A stretch of 16,278 bases of DNA from an uncultured Ruminococcus sp. (GTDB lineage: Bacteria; Bacillota; Clostridia; Oscillospirales; Ruminococcaceae): the NCBI GenBank assembly GCA_937942105.1, contig CALDFS010000317.1:1-16278 (forward strand), in the 5' to 3' direction. The translations under genes and the position numbers were made by a program. The notes beneath the pieces are model-generated. The model did no database searches. It was not told where the DNA came from and was given only the letters and a program-made list of their open reading frames with translations. Below, piece by piece: positions 13,360 to 16,278 of the stretch (its first letter is position 1; every line of letters begins with the position of its first letter).

Positions 13360-14233
13360 CGCTGTGCACCTCCTCCGATTTTTCTTCAAACATGGTTCCT
13401 ATGCCTTCGTCGGTAAGTGTTTCTATCAAAAGCGAATGGGGGATTCTTCCGTCGATGATGAACACCTTCTTAACCCCGTCCTTAATAGCTCCGGTGCAGC
13501 ATTCCACCTTGGGAATCATGCCGTCTGAGATAGTGCCGTCAGCTATACGCGCCTTGGTTTCCTCCACGGTGATATGCGAAATCAGGCTTTCGGGGTTGTT
13601 CTTGTCGGCTAAAATGCCGGGGGTGTCCGTAAGCGAGATAAGGCTTTCCGCCTTTAAAGCTCCCGCAATCTTGGCGGCGGCAGTGTCGGCGTTGATGTTG
13701 TAAACATTGCCCTCGTCGTCGCATCCCAAGGTCGACACTACCGGGATATATCCCTTTTCCAAAACGTCTGTAATCGGCGTGGGGTCGATAGCGGTAATGC
13801 TTCCCACATAGCCCAAGCGCTCGTCCTTGACCTTGGCTTTTATCATATGACCATCGATTCCGGAAAGACCTATCGACTTTCCGCCGCGGCACTCTATAAG
13901 GTTCACAAGGTTTTTGTTGATTTTTCCCGCAAGAACCATCTGTGCCGCCTCGACGGTTTCCTTATCGGTGACTCTAAGACCGTCCACAAACTCGGTTTTC
14001 TTGCCGATTTTTGAAAGAAGCTCGGTTATTTCCGGTCCGCCGCCGTGAACAAGCACCACCTTGACCCCTATAAGGCTGAGCAGGACTATATCCCGCATTA
14101 CGGAATCCTTTAACTTCTCGCTTGTCATGGCGTTGCCGCCGTATTTGATTACGACTATCTTGCCGTTGTATTTTTTTATGTATGGCAGGGCGTGAACAAG
14201 AATCCTCGCCCTGTCGGCGTTAGATGTTTTCAT
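13346..14233 (-). CDS. argB: N-acetylglutamate kinase (ArgB)
   Basis: 295 aa from ATG 14233, with AAAGGA 9 nt upstream. It belongs to the amino acid kinase family: K30-YGGNAM (phosphate and ATP binding), VHGGGPEI (62-69, glycine loop binding acetylglutamate), R87 in GLRVTD, NINADTAAAKIA (179-190) and the downstream LTDTPGI block. It phosphorylates N-acetylglutamate, the second step of the pathway. The N-terminal stretch ARILVHALPYIKKYNGK (about 9-25), before the first strand, matches the extra helix of hexameric, arginine-inhibited kinases and is absent from the insensitive E. coli type. Feedback by arginine here is therefore likely and fits the presence of argJ. It is separated from argJ by 64 bp containing a tandem repeat. 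Confidence 0.95.
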   Translation of the reverse strand: MKTSNADRARILVHALPYIKKYNGKIVVIKYGGNAMTSEKLKDSVMRDIVLLSLIGVKVVLVHGGGPEITELLSKIGKKTEFVDGLRVTDKETVEAAQMVLAGKINKNLVNLIECRGGKSIGLSGIDGHMIKAKVKDERLGYVGSITAIDPTPITDVLEKGYIPVVSTLGCDDEGNVYNINADTAAAKIAGALKAESLISLTDTPGILADKNNPESLISHITVEETKARIADGTISDGMIPKVECCTGAIKDGVKKVFIIDGRIPHSLLIETLTDEGIGTMFEEKSEEVHSDEYI

Positions 14234-14249
14234 AAATATTGTCCTTTCG

Positions 14250-14291
14250 TTTTTCGCGATAGCGATAATATTTTTTCGCGATAGCGATAAT
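14250..14291. repeat. Two 20-bp tandem repeats in the argJ-argB spacer
   Basis: TTTTTCGCGATAGCGATAAT occurs exactly at 14250-14269 and 14272-14291 (22-bp period). Each has TCGC/GCGA dyad symmetry. A shorter relative, TTTTTCGTGATA, lies at 15531-15542, directly after the argC stop. These are spacers inside an operon, so the repeats are transcribed; each could form a small 4-bp hairpin in the mRNA. Confidence 0.9.
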
Positions 14292-14297
14292 CTTCTA

Positions 14298-15509
14298 TCA
14301 GGTGCGGTAGTCGCCGTTTATCTTAACGTAATCATATGTCAAATCGCAGCCCCAGGCGGTGGCTTCTTCACTTCCCGAGTTGAGATTGATTGCAATGGTG
14401 ATTTCATCCTGCAAAAGTATTTCCTTTGCCTTGTCCTCCGAGAACTCAACGCCTGCGCCGCCCTTGCAGACCTCTATTTCACCCTTGCGGGAGATAAACG
14501 AAACGTCCACCTTGGAAACATCTATATCCGCTCCGCTGTAGCCGATTGCGCACAAGACCCTGCCCCAGTTGGCGTCAGCGCCGAACATAGCCGCCTTTGT
14601 AAGCGATGAGCAGATGACCGATTTTGCAGCCGTTTTGGCAGCAGCAAGAGTTTTCGCCCCGCTGACCTTACATTCAATCATCTTGGTAGCGCCCTCGCCG
14701 TCTCCGGCAATTTTCTTGCACAGATACACTGTAAGCGTGTTCAGCGCAAGCATGAATTTGTCAAAATCTTCGCCCTCGCAGGTTATTTCATTGTTTCCTG
14801 CCATGCCGTTTGCAAGGATGGTTACCATATCGTTTGTGGAGGTGTCGCCGTCCACACTTACCATGTTAAAGGTACTTTGAATGTCGGTCGAAAGGGCTTT
14901 CTGAAGCATCGCAGAGCTTATAGCGCAGTCGGTGGTGATGAACACCAGCATTGTAGCCATGTTGGGGTGAATCATTCCCGAACCCTTGGCAATGCCGCCT
15001 ATCTTACATTCAACTCCGCCGATTTCAAAGCTTATTGCAAGCTCCTTTTTAACGGTGTCGGTGGTCATGATTCCTTCGGCGGCGAATTCGCTGTTGTTTC
15101 CCAGACCAGAAACAAGCTCGCCGATTCCCGCCTGAATGGGTTCAACGCTCAAAGGCAGCCCGATAACCCCTGTAGAGGCTACAACAACATCATCAGCCGA
15201 GATACTCAAAGCATCCGCACAGATTTTGCTCATCTTCTCTGCGATTTCAATACCGTCTGCATTGCAGGTGTTGGCGTTGCCGCTGTTGCAGATGATAGCC
15301 TGAGCCATACCGTCTGAAAGATGCTGCTTTGTGACGATGAGCGGAGCGCCCTTTACAAGATTCGTTGTGTAAACCGAGGCGGCGTTAGCCCTAACCTCGC
15401 TGAAAATCAGGGACAGATCCCTCTTCGATTTGTTTTTGCGGATGCCGCAGTGGATGCCGTTTGCCGAAAATCCCTTAGCCGCGCATACGCCGCCGTTTAT
15501 TGTCTTCAT
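14298..15509 (-). CDS. argJ: Glutamate N-acetyltransferase / amino-acid acetyltransferase (ArgJ)
   Basis: 403 aa from ATG 15509, with AGGAG 8 nt upstream; a TTG at 15515 is too close to that site. ArgJ is made as one chain and cuts itself between Ala and Thr in the motif KGSGMIHPNMATML, here A185/T186, giving alpha and beta chains with T186 as the nucleophile. Other family marks are ASTGVIG (111-117), VSVDGDTSTNDMV and the C-terminal YDYVKINGDYRT. It transfers the acetyl group of N-acetylornithine to glutamate, recycling it; bifunctional members also use acetyl-CoA for the first step. No argA-type synthase is in the window, so a bifunctional enzyme is plausible but unproven. Position between argC and argB is the usual order. 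Confidence 0.96.
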   Translation of the reverse strand: MKTINGGVCAAKGFSANGIHCGIRKNKSKRDLSLIFSEVRANAASVYTTNLVKGAPLIVTKQHLSDGMAQAIICNSGNANTCNADGIEIAEKMSKICADALSISADDVVVASTGVIGLPLSVEPIQAGIGELVSGLGNNSEFAAEGIMTTDTVKKELAISFEIGGVECKIGGIAKGSGMIHPNMATMLVFITTDCAISSAMLQKALSTDIQSTFNMVSVDGDTSTNDMVTILANGMAGNNEITCEGEDFDKFMLALNTLTVYLCKKIAGDGEGATKMIECKVSGAKTLAAAKTAAKSVICSSLTKAAMFGADANWGRVLCAIGYSGADIDVSKVDVSFISRKGEIEVCKGGAGVEFSEDKAKEILLQDEITIAINLNSGSEEATAWGCDLTYDYVKINGDYRT

Positions 15510-15542
15510 ATTCAAAACTCCTGTAATTTATTTTTCGTGATA

Positions 15543-16278
15543 TTATAGTTCAAGCCCGGCAGTCTTGCTAAGCCCTAAAGCGATATTCATGTTTTCAATT
15601 GCCGCGCCCGATGCGCCCTTGCCGAGGTTATCGTATCTTGCTGCTAGTATAATTCTCGCACTGTTTCCGAAAACGGATATCTCCATTGAATCCTTGCCAC
15701 TCAGAGCTGCGGCGGATATCATGCCATCGCCGTCGTCAAAAGGGGAGTACTTAACGATTTCCGAATTATACTTCCCAGCGTATATCTCCCTGATATCCTC
15801 CAAAGGCGAGCCGCTTGAAACATCTTTGGCAAACAGCGGCACAGTTACCTCCATCCCGCTGTAAAAGTTTGAAACTATCGGGCAGAAGATAGGGGAATTT
15901 TCGAGCGAGCATATAGCTGTCATTTCCTTTAAGTGCTTGTGATTCTGGTTAAGCCCATACTGCCTTGGCGCGCAGAACATGGGATTTTGCGCTTCCTCGG
16001 CGTACTGCGCTATCATCTTTTTGCCGCCGCCGCTGTAGCCTGTAAGGGAATAACAGCTCAGGGCTATATCTTTCCCGATAAGCCCCGCTTCTATAAGAGG
16101 ATACACAAGCGCTATGAATCCGCTTGCGTGGCAGCCGGGGTTGGCTATTCTTTTTGCTGATTTTATTGCATCCTCCTGAGCCTGTGAAAGCTCCGCGAAG
16201 CCGTAGACCCAGCCGGGGGCGGTTCTGTGGGCGGTGGAGGCTTCTATTATAACCGTTTCGGGGTTTTCCACCATGGAA
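15543..16278 (-). CDS. argC: N-acetyl-gamma-glutamyl-phosphate reductase (ArgC), 5' end missing
   Basis: At least 243 residues are visible and the frame stays open to the window edge (a Ser codon precedes the first visible Met at 16274), so the real start lies beyond. It contains the catalytic Cys in NPGCHASGF (visible residue 48 counted from that Met) and STAHRTAPGWVYGFAEL before it, which is the form of the shorter type 2 ArgC (about 310 aa) rather than the ~345-aa type 1. SGGGKKMI and LNQNHKHLKEM follow as expected. The missing part is the N-terminal NADP-binding Rossmann region. It reduces N-acetylglutamyl phosphate to the semialdehyde. It is the first visible gene of the operon; the promoter and any ArgR box lie outside the window. 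Confidence 0.94.
   Translation of the reverse strand, partial: SMVENPETVIIEASTAHRTAPGWVYGFAELSQAQEDAIKSAKRIANPGCHASGFIALVYPLIEAGLIGKDIALSCYSLTGYSGGGKKMIAQYAEEAQNPMFCAPRQYGLNQNHKHLKEMTAICSLENSPIFCPIVSNFYSGMEVTVPLFAKDVSSGSPLEDIREIYAGKYNSEIVKYSPFDDGDGMISAAALSGKDSMEISVFGNSARIILAARYDNLGKGASGAAIENMNIALGLSKTAGLEL

Overview
The window looks like a chromosomal segment of an anaerobic Gram-positive bacterium of the Clostridia, probably a Ruminococcus/Oscillospiraceae-type gut organism. This is inferred from gene style and was not matched to any database. The signs are moderately AT-rich DNA, strong AGGAGG-type ribosome binding sites, sigma-A promoters with 17-bp spacers, a protein resembling the C-terminus of anaerobic ribonucleotide reductase (class III), and sigma/anti-sigma-like gene pairs typical of that group. 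No rRNA, tRNA, CRISPR array, transposase or phage gene was seen.

Layout. (1) 1-1382: 3' part of a membrane-anchored anti-sigma-like protein, closed by a strong terminator. (2) 1405-3065, minus strand: an 88-aa protein carrying a glycyl-radical-like C-terminal motif, and a membrane-anchored GH25 lysozyme, each with its own promoter. (3) 3119-4715: a non-coding stretch with a long palindrome, then a class Ic-type aspartate aminotransferase. (4) 4728-6155: a processive-type family 2 glycosyltransferase preceded by an unusual control region, with four exact 7-bp direct repeats and a long inverted repeat whose left arm holds the promoter -10 and whose right arm holds the ribosome binding site. (5) 6193-9386: a possible small membrane protein, an ECF-like sigma factor whose promoter lies inside an inverted repeat, and a large membrane-anchored beta-propeller protein that is the likely sensor or anti-sigma partner. 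(6) 9469-11570: a tight four-gene run of two GNAT acetyltransferases, a cytidine/blasticidin-deaminase-like enzyme and a nucleotidyltransferase-fold protein with a Cys-rich tail. (7) 11617-12128, minus: a small lipoprotein with a clear promoter. (8) 12153-16278, minus: arginine operon argC (cut by the window edge)-argJ-argB-argD, ending in a hairpin.

How they work together. The arg genes encode the acetylated ornithine pathway of the recycling type: ArgJ moves the acetyl group from acetylornithine back to glutamate, ArgB and ArgC activate and reduce acetylglutamate, and ArgD aminates it. ArgB has the N-terminal helix seen in arginine-inhibited enzymes, so feedback probably acts there. The lysozyme, glycosyltransferase, sigma factor, beta-propeller protein and lipoprotein all concern the cell envelope. 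The most unusual material is regulatory DNA: the glycosyltransferase control region, the palindromic sigma promoter, the palindrome at 3119-3208 and the tandem repeats between arg genes. The stand-alone glycyl-radical-like protein is the most unusual gene product.
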